Source of the DNA: an uncultured bacterium
GTDB lineage: Bacteria; Hydrogenedentota; Hydrogenedentia; Hydrogenedentales; CAILVY01
Direction of reading: 5' to 3'
NCBI GenBank assembly: GCA_937951485.1
Contig: CALEDJ010000034.1
Coordinates: 115,243 to 179,242, forward strand
DNA: 64,000 nucleotides
Below the pieces are notes generated by a model. The model did not search any database. It had not been told where the DNA came from and saw only the letters and a program-made list of their open reading frames with translations. Of the stretch, positions 18,359 to 27,611 are shown in pieces (within the stretch, counting starts at the first letter, position 1; each line of letters starts with the position of its first letter). Both the position numbers and the translations under genes were made by a program.

Positions 18359-19102
18359 TTATTCGGAAGCGGCGCGCACAAAATTTTCAGAGAAGTACAG
18401 AAGACGGCCACAATGGTGACAGGAATGGATTTTGTCGCCAGCCATGATTTCATTGATGATTTGCGGTGTGACCTGCATATTGCATCCGGAGCATGCTTCG
18501 CCGCGCAGCGGCACCACGGCGGGGCCCTGCTTTTTCGCCTTGCGAATGCGCTGATAACGAGCGAGCAAATCGGGCGGAACAGCGCTCAACAAGGGCTCGC
18601 GCCGCGCTTCCAGTTCCTTTCTTCTTGCGACCGCCTCCGCCAGTTCCTCATCCACCTTCTTGCATTCCGCCGCGATATCCTGCAGTTCCGCCTCGATGCG
18701 CGTCTTGTCCGCCTCCAGATGCGCCTTCGCTTCGTCCATTTCCAGCATCAGCGCGATGACGCGCTCCTCCTTCAGCGCGATTTGTTTGCGCAGGGCGTCC
18801 ATTTCATGCAGCAGCGCCTGATACTCCTCGTTTTTCTTCACCGCAAACAACTGGGTATCGTATTTCTTGATCTGCGCATCTTTCTGCTGAATGTCCACCT
18901 CGCATTCGCGCTGTTCCAGCAGAAGATTCTTGCAGCGCTGTTCACTCTTCTGCAATTCATCGGCGAGGCGTTTGCGATGGATTTCGAATTTTTCCTTTTG
19001 CCTGGGAATCTCGGCCTCACGCGCCTTGATCGCCTCGATCTTCAGGTCTATCGCCTGCAATTGCAGCAAGGTCTTCAATTGAATCCGCCTTTCTGTCGTC
19101 AT
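18359..19102 (-). CDS. Coiled-coil protein with C4 zinc ribbon (CT398-like)
   Basis: This 247-residue protein starts with about 170 residues of charged heptad-like coiled coil (KIEAIKAREAEIPRQKEKFE and onward). It ends in a C4 zinc ribbon: CSGCNMQV near residue 205 and CHHCGRLLY near 230. It belongs to the widespread COG1579 group, believed to bind nucleic acid or assist secretion, with no settled function. The start at 19102 (MTTERRIQLK) matches the usual N-terminus better than the in-frame ATG at 19132. It is followed 23 bases later by accD, so the three genes may share a transcript. Confidence 0.85.
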   Translation of the reverse strand: MTTERRIQLKTLLQLQAIDLKIEAIKAREAEIPRQKEKFEIHRKRLADELQKSEQRCKNLLLEQRECEVDIQQKDAQIKKYDTQLFAVKKNEEYQALLHEMDALRKQIALKEERVIALMLEMDEAKAHLEADKTRIEAELQDIAAECKKVDEELAEAVARRKELEARREPLLSAVPPDLLARYQRIRKAKKQGPAVVPLRGEACSGCNMQVTPQIINEIMAGDKIHSCHHCGRLLYFSENFVRAASE

Positions 19103-19166
19103 GCACCCCGGCCACTGGCCCGATGCGAACAAAACTGTCTCCTATTGTACCGACTTTTCCATCAAC

Positions 19167-19195
19167 AAAAAAGCCGCAGCCCGAACGCTGCGGCA
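19167..19195 (-). terminator. Rho-independent terminator after ilvH
   Basis: Read on the minus strand, GCCGCAG (19189-19195 complement) and CTGCGGC (19174-19180 complement) form a 7-bp GC stem with an 8-base loop, followed by TTTTTTG. It lies about 100 bases downstream of the ilvH stop and separates it from the zinc-ribbon gene. Confidence 0.8.
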
Positions 19196-19293
19196 GTATG
19201 CCTCCAGGCCGCCTCGCGGCCCCCTGAGGCACGGCAAGAATCCTGCCGTCCATCTGCGTAACGCCGTTCCCCTATCCGCATCGCTGTGCGTCC

Positions 19294-19785
19294 TCATTTG
19301 GCGCATCGTCCGATGGCAATCTCGCCGGTGCGAACCAGTTCTTCAACGCCGAAAGGACGCATCATATCAATAAACGCCGCGATCTTTCCCGCAGCGCCGG
19401 TCACCTGCACAATCATCGCGGCCGCCCCGACATCCACCACCTTGGCCCGGAAAATGTTGGCAATCTCAACCACCTCGCTGCGCTGCTGGCCCACCGCAGC
19501 GACCTTGACCATGACCAGTTCCCGCTCCACGAACGATTCCTTGGTCAGGTCCGTCACCTCAATCACTTCCACCAACTTGTTGAGTTGCTGGATAATCTGC
19601 GCGAGCACATTGTCATCCCCATTCACCACCACGGTCATCCGCGACACGGTTGGGTCAAGGGTTTCGCCCACGCACAGGCTGTTGATGTTGTAGCCCCGGG
19701 CGCTGAACATCCCCGAAACCCTGGCCAGAACCCCGAACTGGTTCTGCACCAGAACACTGATGGTGTGTTTCATGCTCTTCTTCAC
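19294..19785 (-). CDS. ilvH: Acetolactate synthase small (regulatory) subunit
   Basis: This 163-residue protein has an N-terminal ACT domain (VLVQNQFGVLARVSGMFSAR, GYNINSLCVG) that binds valine, then the small-subunit C-terminal domain (ELVMVKVAAVG, IFRAKVVDVG, EELVRTGEIAIGR). It stimulates the catalytic subunit IlvB in branched-chain amino-acid synthesis and gives feedback control. No ilvB lies next to it in this window. The upstream 450 bases contain a decayed toxin-antitoxin module. Confidence 0.95.
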   Translation of the reverse strand: MKKSMKHTISVLVQNQFGVLARVSGMFSARGYNINSLCVGETLDPTVSRMTVVVNGDDNVLAQIIQQLNKLVEVIEVTDLTKESFVERELVMVKVAAVGQQRSEVVEIANIFRAKVVDVGAAAMIVQVTGAAGKIAAFIDMMRPFGVEELVRTGEIAIGRCAK

Positions 19786-20020
19786 TGTTATGTCCTTTAT
19801 GTTGCTCTCTCTGGCATTTCAGCAAGTCCACGCCAATGCGAAAGATGAAAGTTGATGACAAGACTGTCAACACATGTCTTTGGCGACCCGGCAACCCGTT
19901 GTCTCTCCAACCTGACTTCCAGCAGTTTAGGGTTCGGTGCGGCTGTTTCGTGGTCCCAGTTCTGCGCCGGCTCTTCATAGCGCGGGTTGATGATGAGGCA
20001 GCCAACTGTGGTGTGCGGCA

Positions 20021-20226
20021 TCAGGGCTTCTCCGCAGAACGCAACCAAGTTTCCAGAACGGAGATAAGACCGGGCAAGTCCATTCGCACCGTCTTCCATG
20101 TTTGCTCAAGATCAATTCCGAGATAGTCATTAACCAGACCGCGCCGCATGCCGACAGTCTCGTGCCACGGCATTTCCGGATGATCAGGCGGTTGGTTATT
20201 TGTTGCAGTGTGTCTTCGTCAATCAT
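20021..20226 (-). pseudogene. Deletion scar of an MNT/HepT toxin-antitoxin pair
   Basis: From the ATG at 20226 the frame reads MIDEDTLQQITNRL, which resembles the first helix of an MNT-type nucleotidyltransferase. After about 15 codons the sequence continues in another frame as HPEMPWHETVGMRRGLVNDY and on to DLPGLISVLETWLRSAEKP, stop at 20021. This is the C-terminal half of a HepT (DUF86) protein. The catalytic His of the R-x4-H motif is Asn (RRGLVNDY). The simplest reading is a deletion that removed most of MNT and the first half of HepT. The rest of 19786-20250 shows no gene. Confidence 0.6.
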
Positions 20227-20250
20227 AATTGCAGGTTTGTCACCATTGGT

Positions 20251-20811
20251 TCAAGCGCTCAACTGGTTTATGGCCTGGGCGATGCCGGCTTCGACCCAGC
20301 ATAGCGCGGCCCGCGCCGCCCGTTCAATCATTTCGGCGACAATGGGCTGCTCTTCGGGGGTGAATCGCGAGAGGACGTGGTCCACGAGGGAATCGCCGGG
20401 TTTTTCCCTTCCCACACCCATGCGCATTCGCGGAAACTCATTGGCGCCAAGCCGCTCGATGATGGATTTCAGGCCCTTGTGGCCGCCGTCGCTGCCGGCG
20501 GGGCGCAATCGGATTTTGCCGAGCGGCAGGTTTACGTCATCCGAAAGAACTAGAAGGTCGCCCAGGTCGTGAATGCGCCTGCGGACGACATCGGCGACAC
20601 AGTCGCCGCTGGCGTTCATGTAAGTCTGCGGCTTGACCAGCAGAAGGCGCTGACCGGCGTGGGCCGCCTCGGCGATCAGCCCCTGGTGCTTTTCCTGGTC
20701 GAAACGCGCGCCCACGGTGGCGGCAATGAGGTCCGCCGTCCGAAAGCCCAAGTTATGGCGGGTGTTTTGATACCGCCTTCCCGGATTGCCCAATCCGACA
20801 ATAATCTTCAC
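20251..20811 (-). CDS. pth: Peptidyl-tRNA hydrolase
   Basis: This 186-residue protein is a complete Pth enzyme, which frees tRNA from stalled peptidyl-tRNA. It has MKIIVGLGNPGRRYQNTRHN with N10 and catalytic H19, the KPQTYMNASG segment, VLSDDVNLPLGKIRLR and the glycine-rich GSDGGHKGLKSI. The start is GTG at 20811. It follows rplY by 48 bases in the common prs-rplY-pth order. Confidence 0.95.
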   Translation of the reverse strand: MKIIVGLGNPGRRYQNTRHNLGFRTADLIAATVGARFDQEKHQGLIAEAAHAGQRLLLVKPQTYMNASGDCVADVVRRRIHDLGDLLVLSDDVNLPLGKIRLRPAGSDGGHKGLKSIIERLGANEFPRMRMGVGREKPGDSLVDHVLSRFTPEEQPIVAEMIERAARAALCWVEAGIAQAINQLSA

Positions 20812-20859
20812 TCCGCGCGTTCTCTTTCAGATGGCTGGGAACCGCCGGCTCCGCCCGAA

Positions 20860-21498
20860 TCAGTCTCCCTTTTTTTCTTCGCCCTCGGCTGCGGCTTCTT
20901 CGCCTTCGGCGACAGTCACCGCTTCGGCGGCCAAAGCGCGCGGCACCTGGATGGATGCGACAACCCGGCCCGGATCCGTAACAATAGTCACGCCCTCCGG
21001 CGCCCGGATGTCGCTGACGTGCAGGCTGGAACCAATATCGAGGTTGGTGACGTCAACAACCAGTTCCGCAGGCACTTCCAGTGCAAGGCATTCGACCTCG
21101 ACTTCGCGCAGGGTATGTTCAAGCACGCCGCCCTTCACGACACCCTCCGCGTGACCGGTCAGCACAATCGACACGACCGTCTGAATGCGTTCATCCAGCC
21201 GGATGCGCAGGAAATCGGCATGCAGAATGGAGCCTTTTATCGGATCGTGCTGGACGGATTTCAGCAGCGCCGGACTGTTCAATTCGGGCCGTTCCGGCAC
21301 TTCCAGTTGCACCACGGCATGTTCGCCCATTCGACTATGCAGAATGTGCTCGAAGTCCTTGAGGTTGATTAGCACCGGCACCGGGTCTCTGCCCCCGCCG
21401 TAAACCACACCGGGCACACTGCCCTTGACGCGCAGTTGGCGCGCAGGACCTTTTCCCCGCCCGTCACGCATACTTACCTTCAGATTTTGCAGTTCCAT
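20860..21498 (-). CDS. rplY: 50S ribosomal protein L25 (Ctc form)
   Basis: This 212-residue protein combines an N-terminal L25 5S-rRNA-binding domain (about 1-95) with the C-terminal beta domain of the longer TL5/Ctc form. The acidic tail AEGEEAAAEGEEKKGD is common in this form. The start at 21498 (MELQNLKVSMRDGRGKGPAR) is preferred to the in-frame ATG at 21537, which would overlap the prs stop. It sits between prs and pth, as in many bacteria. Confidence 0.92.
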   Translation of the reverse strand: MELQNLKVSMRDGRGKGPARQLRVKGSVPGVVYGGGRDPVPVLINLKDFEHILHSRMGEHAVVQLEVPERPELNSPALLKSVQHDPIKGSILHADFLRIRLDERIQTVVSIVLTGHAEGVVKGGVLEHTLREVEVECLALEVPAELVVDVTNLDIGSSLHVSDIRAPEGVTIVTDPGRVVASIQVPRALAAEAVTVAEGEEAAAEGEEKKGD

Positions 21499-21523
21499 AA
21501 CTTGATTCGCCTCCGAGTCGGCC

Positions 21524-22486
21524 TCATTCCTTTGCAAAAAGGCTGCTTACCGATTCATCTTTGTGAATTCTGCAAATCGCTTCGCCAATCAACGGTGCGA
21601 GCGACAAGACCTTGAATTTTGGGTTTGCCGCCGCCTCCGGTTTCAGGGGAATCGAATCGCACACCATGATCGTTTCCAACACCGAATTGTTCAGGTTTTC
21701 CAGGGCTGGACCGCTGCAAACGGGGTGCGTGGCGCACGCGCGCACGCTGGCTGCCCCATGTTCTTTCAGCGCCTTGGCCGCCTTCACAAGTGTTCCGGCC
21801 GTATCAATCATATCATCCAACAGCAACGTGTTTTTCCCTTCCACGTCGCCAATAACATTCATCACTTCCGATACGTTTTCCTTGGGGCGGCGCTTGTCCA
21901 CAATCGCCAAGGGCGCGCCGAGGCGGCTGGCAAATTCCCGCGCCCGACCGACGCTGCCCATGTCCGGGGCAATCACCGCAAGATTCTCTTTCAATCCGTT
22001 TTCCTTGAGCGCATTCACAAACACCACATCCGCCGCCAGGTGGTCCAGGGGGATGTCGAAGAAACCCTGAATCTGCCCACAATGCAGGTCCACCGTCAGC
22101 ACACGGTTGACCCCGGCAGCCGTCAGCAGGTTTGCCACCAGTTTCGCCGTAATTGGAACCCGCGCCTTGTCCTTGCGGTCCTGCCGCGCATAGCCGAAAT
22201 AGGGCAACACCGCCGTCACCCGCTCCGCCGACGCCCGACGCGCCGCGTCCACCAGAATCAGCAGTTCCATCAAATGATCATTTACCGGCGGCGAGGTGCT
22301 GTTCACCAGAAACACATCGCGACCCCGGATATGCTCGCCGATTTGCACCCGAATCTCGCCGTCGCTGAATTTGCCCACTGTCGCCCGGCCCGGTTCCACG
22401 CCCAGGTGCGCGCAAATCCGCTCGGCCAGCGCCCGGGACGCATTGCCGCTGAAAATCTTCAGATCGCTGAAGTAGCCCAATGCCAT
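21524..22486 (-). CDS. prs: Ribose-phosphate pyrophosphokinase
   Basis: This 320-residue enzyme makes PRPP from ribose 5-phosphate and ATP. It has FSGNASRALAERI, GKFSDGEIRVQI, NDHLMELLILVDA, PYFGYARQDRKD, the metal-binding VDLHCGQIQGFFD, and the PRPP loop LLLDDMIDTAGTL. Length and motifs are those of class I PRPP synthetases. It is transcribed leftwards just after tRNA-Gln, and rplY follows 25 bases later. Confidence 0.95.
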   Translation of the reverse strand: MALGYFSDLKIFSGNASRALAERICAHLGVEPGRATVGKFSDGEIRVQIGEHIRGRDVFLVNSTSPPVNDHLMELLILVDAARRASAERVTAVLPYFGYARQDRKDKARVPITAKLVANLLTAAGVNRVLTVDLHCGQIQGFFDIPLDHLAADVVFVNALKENGLKENLAVIAPDMGSVGRAREFASRLGAPLAIVDKRRPKENVSEVMNVIGDVEGKNTLLLDDMIDTAGTLVKAAKALKEHGAASVRACATHPVCSGPALENLNNSVLETIMVCDSIPLKPEAAANPKFKVLSLAPLIGEAICRIHKDESVSSLFAKE

Positions 22487-22536
22487 CCACCCTTTCTGTC
22501 GCAGGCAAACGACCTACGCCGCCGCATCTGACACAA

Positions 22537-22611
22537 TGGCTGGGGCGGCTGGATTCGAACCAACGCGTGCCGGGACCAAAACCCGGTGCCTTACCACTTG
22601 GCGACGCCCCA
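22537..22611 (-). tRNA. tRNA-Gln (anticodon UUG), CCA encoded
   Basis: On the minus strand the acceptor TGGGGCG pairs with CGCCCCA. The D stem is GCC/GGC, and the anticodon stem CCGGG/CCCGG holds the loop TTTTGGT with anticodon TTG. The T arm is GTTGG-TTCGAAT-CCAGC, and the discriminator G is followed by genomic CCA. It reads CAA. A tRNA-Gln just before prs is a conserved arrangement in many bacteria. Between it and 22774 no gene is visible. Confidence 0.94.
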
Positions 22612-22773
22612 ACAGCACATCCATTCACCCTGACTGTCTCCCTATCATCTGAAACGAAAGGATACTATCGGATTGCGAGAAATGGGGAAAAAACAGTCAT
22701 TGTGACGGTTTTCGAAGTATAGCAACCGCAACGACAACAAGTCAACTGAACAGCAACCCAACCCGGTTCCTGA

Positions 22774-23946
22774 TCAACGAACGGGCCACGTTATCAAGGG
22801 ATGAACACGTTGTGAGAGGGGGAGTGAAACGCGACTGTCCAGAGCATGCGAGGAAAAAATGGCCTGGACCATTTCCAGCGCATTGCGACCGTGTTTGAGA
22901 TTGATTTCAGGCGCACGGTCTTCTTCGATGGCAAGGATCAGGTCATCCACGATTGGTTTGCAGGTCTCGCGCGCCGGGTCGGCGAGCGCGAAATGCGGCG
23001 CATCGGGCAGGGGCTTCCATCTTCCCTCGTTCCACAGGGGCGTATCCAGCCAAACCACGTCCGGCACCGAACCCAGGCGGATGGCGACAACACCGCGCGT
23101 GCCACATAGATCGATGCCGAATCGGCTCATTCTTCCGCCCGCATTTTTTACCGAAGCGAAAGACGCGACGACCCCATTTATAAAGCCGAAGACGGCATAG
23201 AGCGTGTCGCCGACGACCGGGCCGAGTTGCTCGGTGGCCTCGCGGACATCGGCCGGGGAAGCCGGCCGTCCCTCATGGAGGATATCCGCAAAACACCAGC
23301 GGGGCAGGCCGTTCATGAACCACGTCATCAGGTCGAAGACATGCGGGCCGAGGACGACCAGGTCTTCGCCGCCGGACCGATGGTCTTCCTTGCCGCGTCC
23401 GCGCATTTCAAGGATATCGCCAATCAGCCCTTCCTCGAAAACGAGTTTTCGCACGTGTTCGATCGTGGGCGTGGCGCGCATGTTGAAGGCGATGGACCAC
23501 TTCAGGTTTTTCGCTGTGACCGTCCCAAGCATGGCATCAGCCTCTTGCAGGTCAACGCACAACGGTTTTTCAATGAGGCCATGCGCGCCGATTTCCGCGC
23601 AGGCCTCCACATATTCCCGGTGATTCACCGTCCAGCGCGGGCCGATGGCCACCAGGTCGGGGCGCTCCTTTTCGAGCATCTCCCGGTAATCGGCGTAGGT
23701 GCGTTGCGCGCCACATTCAGCGGCGCGCCTGGCGCGGCCGGCTTCCTCCGGGTCGGCAAGCCCGACCACGGCCACATCGGGACGCAGGGCGAAGACCATA
23801 TGCAGGCTATGGCCATAGCCGCCGCGCGGCGTGTCGCCGATGATGCAGGCCTTGTAGCGATGCACTTCGGATGCCGCCGGCGCGCTTCGCGCCGCTGTGA
23901 TTCCAATTGCCGCCGCCGCCATGAATTTCCGACGCGAGATGTTCAT
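22774..23946 (-). CDS. Tat-exported Gfo/Idh/MocA-family oxidoreductase
   Basis: This 390-residue protein begins with a twin-arginine signal (ISRRKFMAAAAIGITAAR), followed by a Rossmann NAD(P)-binding domain and the diagnostic EKP (GLIEKPLCVD, near 135). The C-terminal alpha/beta domain is complete. Family members oxidise or reduce sugars and cyclitols. The Tat signal, usual in planctomycete-like genomes, suggests the folded cofactor-bound protein is exported. The start ATG at 23946 has GGGGAG 6 bases upstream. It is monocistronic and the substrate is unknown. Confidence 0.85.
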   Translation of the reverse strand: MNISRRKFMAAAAIGITAARSAPAASEVHRYKACIIGDTPRGGYGHSLHMVFALRPDVAVVGLADPEEAGRARRAAECGAQRTYADYREMLEKERPDLVAIGPRWTVNHREYVEACAEIGAHGLIEKPLCVDLQEADAMLGTVTAKNLKWSIAFNMRATPTIEHVRKLVFEEGLIGDILEMRGRGKEDHRSGGEDLVVLGPHVFDLMTWFMNGLPRWCFADILHEGRPASPADVREATEQLGPVVGDTLYAVFGFINGVVASFASVKNAGGRMSRFGIDLCGTRGVVAIRLGSVPDVVWLDTPLWNEGRWKPLPDAPHFALADPARETCKPIVDDLILAIEEDRAPEINLKHGRNALEMVQAIFSSHALDSRVSLPLSQRVHPLITWPVR

Positions 23947-24364
23947 TGCCAACTCCCCATATCATGAGTTTTGAGGCCATGTGACCTACCCAAAGGACAC
24001 GCATTCATTATGCGGGGGTTGCGTCACACTGTCAATGTATGAGGCATTTGCGAAGCCGTGCACCGCCAGGTTCTTCGAGGGGAATCCTTTGGCGACTGCG
24101 GTGGTGGGGCGCAGGAGGAATCTTCCATCCACACAGTCTGTGTCGGGCCAATGTCCTTGGGCGGCGACGGGAACCGTGGTATCGCCGCAGGTGAGCCGTG
24201 CATTTACCCCGTCAAAGGACAAATGGGCCTTTTTCATGTATCTGTTGCGGATTTTGCGCAAGAAAACGAGCCGCTTCAGCATGTCTTCCAGGCGCAGTCC
24301 AAGGCGGGGATGCAATATGTGTTACGCTGCGTCCATGATCTTACACACTCTTTGCGTCGGCGGT
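23947..24364. other. Gene-poor interval with a solo R3 end and a possible small ORF
   Basis: A solo R3 end GAGGCATTTGCGAA lies at 24041-24054 without a visible partner. On the minus strand, 24282 down to 23986 encodes up to 98 residues beginning MLKRLVFLRKIRNRYMKKAH, with GGAAG just before the ATG. The last part of this frame runs through the R3 end, so it may be a real small gene with a replaced C-terminus, or chance. I do not recognise it. Confidence 0.35.
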
Positions 24365-25378
24365 TTATGCTGCTTTGGCGGCGGCATCCTGGAGTAACCG
24401 CTGAGCGCGTTGCTTCAAGTGCATGCCCGCGCCGATGACGCCGTGTGCGAAGCCGCCGCGATCTAACGCATCGAAATGGTCCACATATTCCGTAATGGCG
24501 CAGAGCAACCCCCAATATGTTTCTCTGGCGCTGGGCAGGTCAGTGCCTCGCCCCGCATGACGCAATTTCAGGATTGTCTTACGCGCCAGTTCAATCTTCT
24601 GGATGCGGCTATCAAGCGCTTTGCTTTGCTGCGAACCGGCACCGAAGACCTCGTTCTTCGTCTTCGGCATTGGGAGCAGTTGTTCAACCAGGGCCTGGGC
24701 GTCTCTATCGGAAAGTTTCACCCCCGCCATGAGATCATAACACGTCCGGGCATAGATGAGGCCATGGTGGACGCGCTGCCAGAATTCTTCGGATGCGTCT
24801 GCCAGGGCATACTTATCGTACCTGTGCGCCAGGCGCAGCATGGTGTGCCGCGTACCCTGTTCGAGCGCCAGCGCAAGGGTATTCTGACAGACAACACGCA
24901 CGAGGGTCAGCCCTATCGTGAATGCGCGCGTACCATCATGGCTGTTGACCCATAGCGCATACGGCTCAATCAGGTCATCTTTTCCGATCGCAAAAGGGCG
25001 GTTCAGATGCGCTTGCAGCCAGACAACTTCCCCGCAGCCCAGATAGCCGCCGGTGCTGTAAACGGACGCGCCTGAACCCAGCAAACGATCGAAAATCCTT
25101 GCGCCGTCGCGGTTCTGAATGGGAATGAAGTCACGATGCACCACCCCGACGACCCTGCGATAATCTCCTTTCGGACGATCCGTCCTGACCAGCGCCTTGC
25201 GATGAATAGCCGGCGCCGGAATGTCTTCGGAAGTCATCAGATCGCATTCTTCAACCTCCCAGTTCAGTCCACCCGCTTTCAAGGCTTCTTTGAGCGTCAA
25301 CAGACTTTTCATTTGCCGGCCCAAACCGTGCCAGGGCGTTTCACCCACATAGAACATTTCTCCGATATTGGCCGCCAT
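24365..25378 (-). CDS. DUF932 phage/plasmid-like protein
   Basis: This 337-residue protein matches the DUF932 (TIGR03299) type. The N-terminus MAANIGEMFYVGETPWHGLG is characteristic, followed by YRRVVGVVHRDFIPIQN, GYLGCGEVVWLQAHL and VRVVCQNTLALAL. Such proteins are encoded mostly on phages, plasmids and genomic islands, and their function is not established. The start at 25378 is supported by AAGGAGG 8 bases upstream. No other phage gene lies nearby, so it is an orphan that was probably acquired horizontally. Confidence 0.82.
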   Translation of the reverse strand: MAANIGEMFYVGETPWHGLGRQMKSLLTLKEALKAGGLNWEVEECDLMTSEDIPAPAIHRKALVRTDRPKGDYRRVVGVVHRDFIPIQNRDGARIFDRLLGSGASVYSTGGYLGCGEVVWLQAHLNRPFAIGKDDLIEPYALWVNSHDGTRAFTIGLTLVRVVCQNTLALALEQGTRHTMLRLAHRYDKYALADASEEFWQRVHHGLIYARTCYDLMAGVKLSDRDAQALVEQLLPMPKTKNEVFGAGSQQSKALDSRIQKIELARKTILKLRHAGRGTDLPSARETYWGLLCAITEYVDHFDALDRGGFAHGVIGAGMHLKQRAQRLLQDAAAKAA

Positions 25379-25550
25379 GACTTGATCCTCCTTTATTGAG
25401 GTTTCATGAAACGTTTTTCCTTTCTCACCATCAGATATTGTTTCACAGGTCCATTCCGAAAAACGGAATGATTGAGGGAAAAATTGGGCATTGTCGTGAA
25501 GAGAAGGCAATAATATATCGGGGTTGAGGAGAAGGCGCCGGTGGGAGATG

Positions 25551-27611
25551 TTATTGCATCGGGATATTGAAGATGCTGAGATTGCCCTGTCGCAGGATGC
25601 GTTCCGCGATTTGATGGATTAAATCTTCAGAGGCGTAATTCAACAGGTCTTCGAATTGGCCCAGGAAGTCAATGACCTGGCTCAAAGAGTTGACAAGACC
25701 TGTGTAGGTGGCCTCGAGTGCGCGCATATTGAGGGGGTCCTGCAGAATGGCATAAATCTGCTGGATGGCCTCCACCGCCTGAATCTGAATTTCAAGCCCG
25801 GCCTGGCGTTCATAACCGAGGGCGGCGCCATTCACAAGTTGCCCGCCCATCTGGCGGATGCTTTCGTAAATCTGCTGCGCCGTGTCGTAGTCGCCCATGG
25901 ATTCGTAATACTGGCCGTATTGCAGAAGTTGCTGGGCCATGGCGACGGCGTCGCGGGATTCGCCGAGGCCGGCGCTGAGGGCGGCGATCAGCCGGGCGGC
26001 TTCCGGATTCATGCCGCTGGCGATGAAGGCTTCCTGACGGTTTCTGGCGGACTGGAGCGAATAGGGGTCCCCGATAGTGCGCGCCGATGCGAGGGTCAGC
26101 GCATTCAGTCCGCTCTCATAGTCGTTCATTTCGAAATACAGCCGCGCTTCCATGTAATGGGGCATGCCATTGTTGGGATCAAGATTACTCCATGCCTGCA
26201 ATTCGGCGAGGCTTTCGGCGGTTCCATCGTCGGTTTCGGCATATTTTTTCGCCAGGGCGGCCCGCAAGTAAGGATCATTCGGATTGTTCTCCACGGCCCG
26301 GCGCAAGATTTCCGCAGCCTCCTCCGGCGGCAGAAACTGCGCCACCCCGGCCAGGGCCTCACTGGACAGCCCGCCTTCCTCGATAAGGCCCCGGGCCTCT
26401 TCTGCGGTCAGAGTGCCCCATTGAAGCATACGTGTAATGGCTTTCGGGTCCCGCAGCATGGCTTCACGGCGGGCGTTGATGATGTCCTGGACCGAAATCC
26501 CCTTGCCCTTCAAGTCCGAGGAATCGTCTTCAGGCAGAGGCGTTGCAATATCCTCTTGCGTCAATCGGCCGATGGGAGGAAGAACTGACTCGATGATGGC
26601 GTCTCCCTGAGAAACGTCGTCCAGAACCTGGGGCTGGTCAGCGGCGGCAGTCGTCCGGGAAACGTCATCCAGCCGCGCGATCCGATCTGGAAAGCGCGTT
26701 CCCTCGAGCCGCGCAGCGTTCCACAGTGTCAGCGCCCCGATGCCCAAAACCAGACAGGCGGCGGCGGCGAGACCCGCCCATTGCCAGGCCGTAAAGAGTG
26801 CGGGGCGCGCCCGGTTTCCGGCCCGGGTCTTGGCGGCATTGGGTGCGCGGCGCGTCAGCGCTGCCGACCGAACGTCACGCATGACATCATCTATCAGATC
26901 CACCTTCGGCGCATTCCCGGCAATGGATTCGCCTATGGCTTCGAGGTCGCCTTTAAGCCTTGCCGCTGCGCGCAGCGCAGCGCGGACGGCGACGTTGTCT
27001 TCGGCGGCGCGCCGCAAACGAACCAATTCCTCCGGCGGCAGGGCATCCTCCATAAAGGCGTCCAGTGCATGTTGAATTTCCATGGGAATGGCCGATGTGT
27101 CCGGCGCTTCGCTGTGTTGGGTGTGGATGCTCGCCATAATGGCATCGGTGAGTTCGATGGCGGGTAAACCGCGCTGCAAGGCGTCTGCGTCACGGCGCAT
27201 ACGTGCGTGCATGGCGGCCAGAGCATGAATCTCCGTGCGCAGCGCCGGGTCCCCTGCCATGCGCTGTTCCAGGCGGTGACTGCTGAAGGGGTCCAAATCC
27301 CCTTCAATATAGGCGATGCGCATGGCGGCCTCGACCGGATCAATATCAATGGACTCCGGCTGGGCGGATTTGACGCGACGGACCCCTTCCTGGACCGCCG
27401 CGACCAGATCAACGACAGGAAGTTGTTCTGCGAGGACGTCACCCGCCCTCTCAAGTGCTTCGGCGACTCGGCGCAGGGATTGGCATTCTTCCCGGCAACG
27501 GGGGCATCTTTCGAGATGCGCGGCCAAGCCAGGGGAGGGCACGCCCGTGTTGACGTCAACAATCAACGCGGCCCGTTCGGCCTCATATTTTTGGCACAAT
27601 TCCGAGTTCAC
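25551..27611 (-). CDS. Anti-sigma factor with zinc finger and extracytoplasmic TPR-like domain
   Basis: This is a 686-residue protein. Residues 29-40 hold the zinc-binding anti-sigma motif H32-x3-C36-x2-C39. Two further segments (about 95-140 and 165-215) look like the cytoplasmic repeats of the same fold. One membrane helix is near 273-297 (WAGLAAAACLVLGIGALTLW). The outside part, about 390 residues, has TPR-like helices (NNPNDPYLRAALAKKYAE, NYDYES-type pairs) and a helical C-terminus. The start is GTG, overlapping the sigma-factor stop as GTGA, so the pair is translationally coupled. It should hold the sigma factor inactive until an envelope signal arrives. Confidence 0.82.
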   Translation of the reverse strand: MNSELCQKYEAERAALIVDVNTGVPSPGLAAHLERCPRCREECQSLRRVAEALERAGDVLAEQLPVVDLVAAVQEGVRRVKSAQPESIDIDPVEAAMRIAYIEGDLDPFSSHRLEQRMAGDPALRTEIHALAAMHARMRRDADALQRGLPAIELTDAIMASIHTQHSEAPDTSAIPMEIQHALDAFMEDALPPEELVRLRRAAEDNVAVRAALRAAARLKGDLEAIGESIAGNAPKVDLIDDVMRDVRSAALTRRAPNAAKTRAGNRARPALFTAWQWAGLAAAACLVLGIGALTLWNAARLEGTRFPDRIARLDDVSRTTAAADQPQVLDDVSQGDAIIESVLPPIGRLTQEDIATPLPEDDSSDLKGKGISVQDIINARREAMLRDPKAITRMLQWGTLTAEEARGLIEEGGLSSEALAGVAQFLPPEEAAEILRRAVENNPNDPYLRAALAKKYAETDDGTAESLAELQAWSNLDPNNGMPHYMEARLYFEMNDYESGLNALTLASARTIGDPYSLQSARNRQEAFIASGMNPEAARLIAALSAGLGESRDAVAMAQQLLQYGQYYESMGDYDTAQQIYESIRQMGGQLVNGAALGYERQAGLEIQIQAVEAIQQIYAILQDPLNMRALEATYTGLVNSLSQVIDFLGQFEDLLNYASEDLIHQIAERILRQGNLSIFNIPMQ

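Noticed and set aside
19139-19293. RNase P or other structured RNA next to the zinc-ribbon gene
   Set aside because: None of the conserved RNase P core sequences is present. The visible hairpin is a terminator.
19786-20250. Leader peptide or riboswitch upstream of ilvH
   Set aside because: No branched-chain codon run and no attenuator-like hairpins; the region is explained by the decayed MNT/HepT module.
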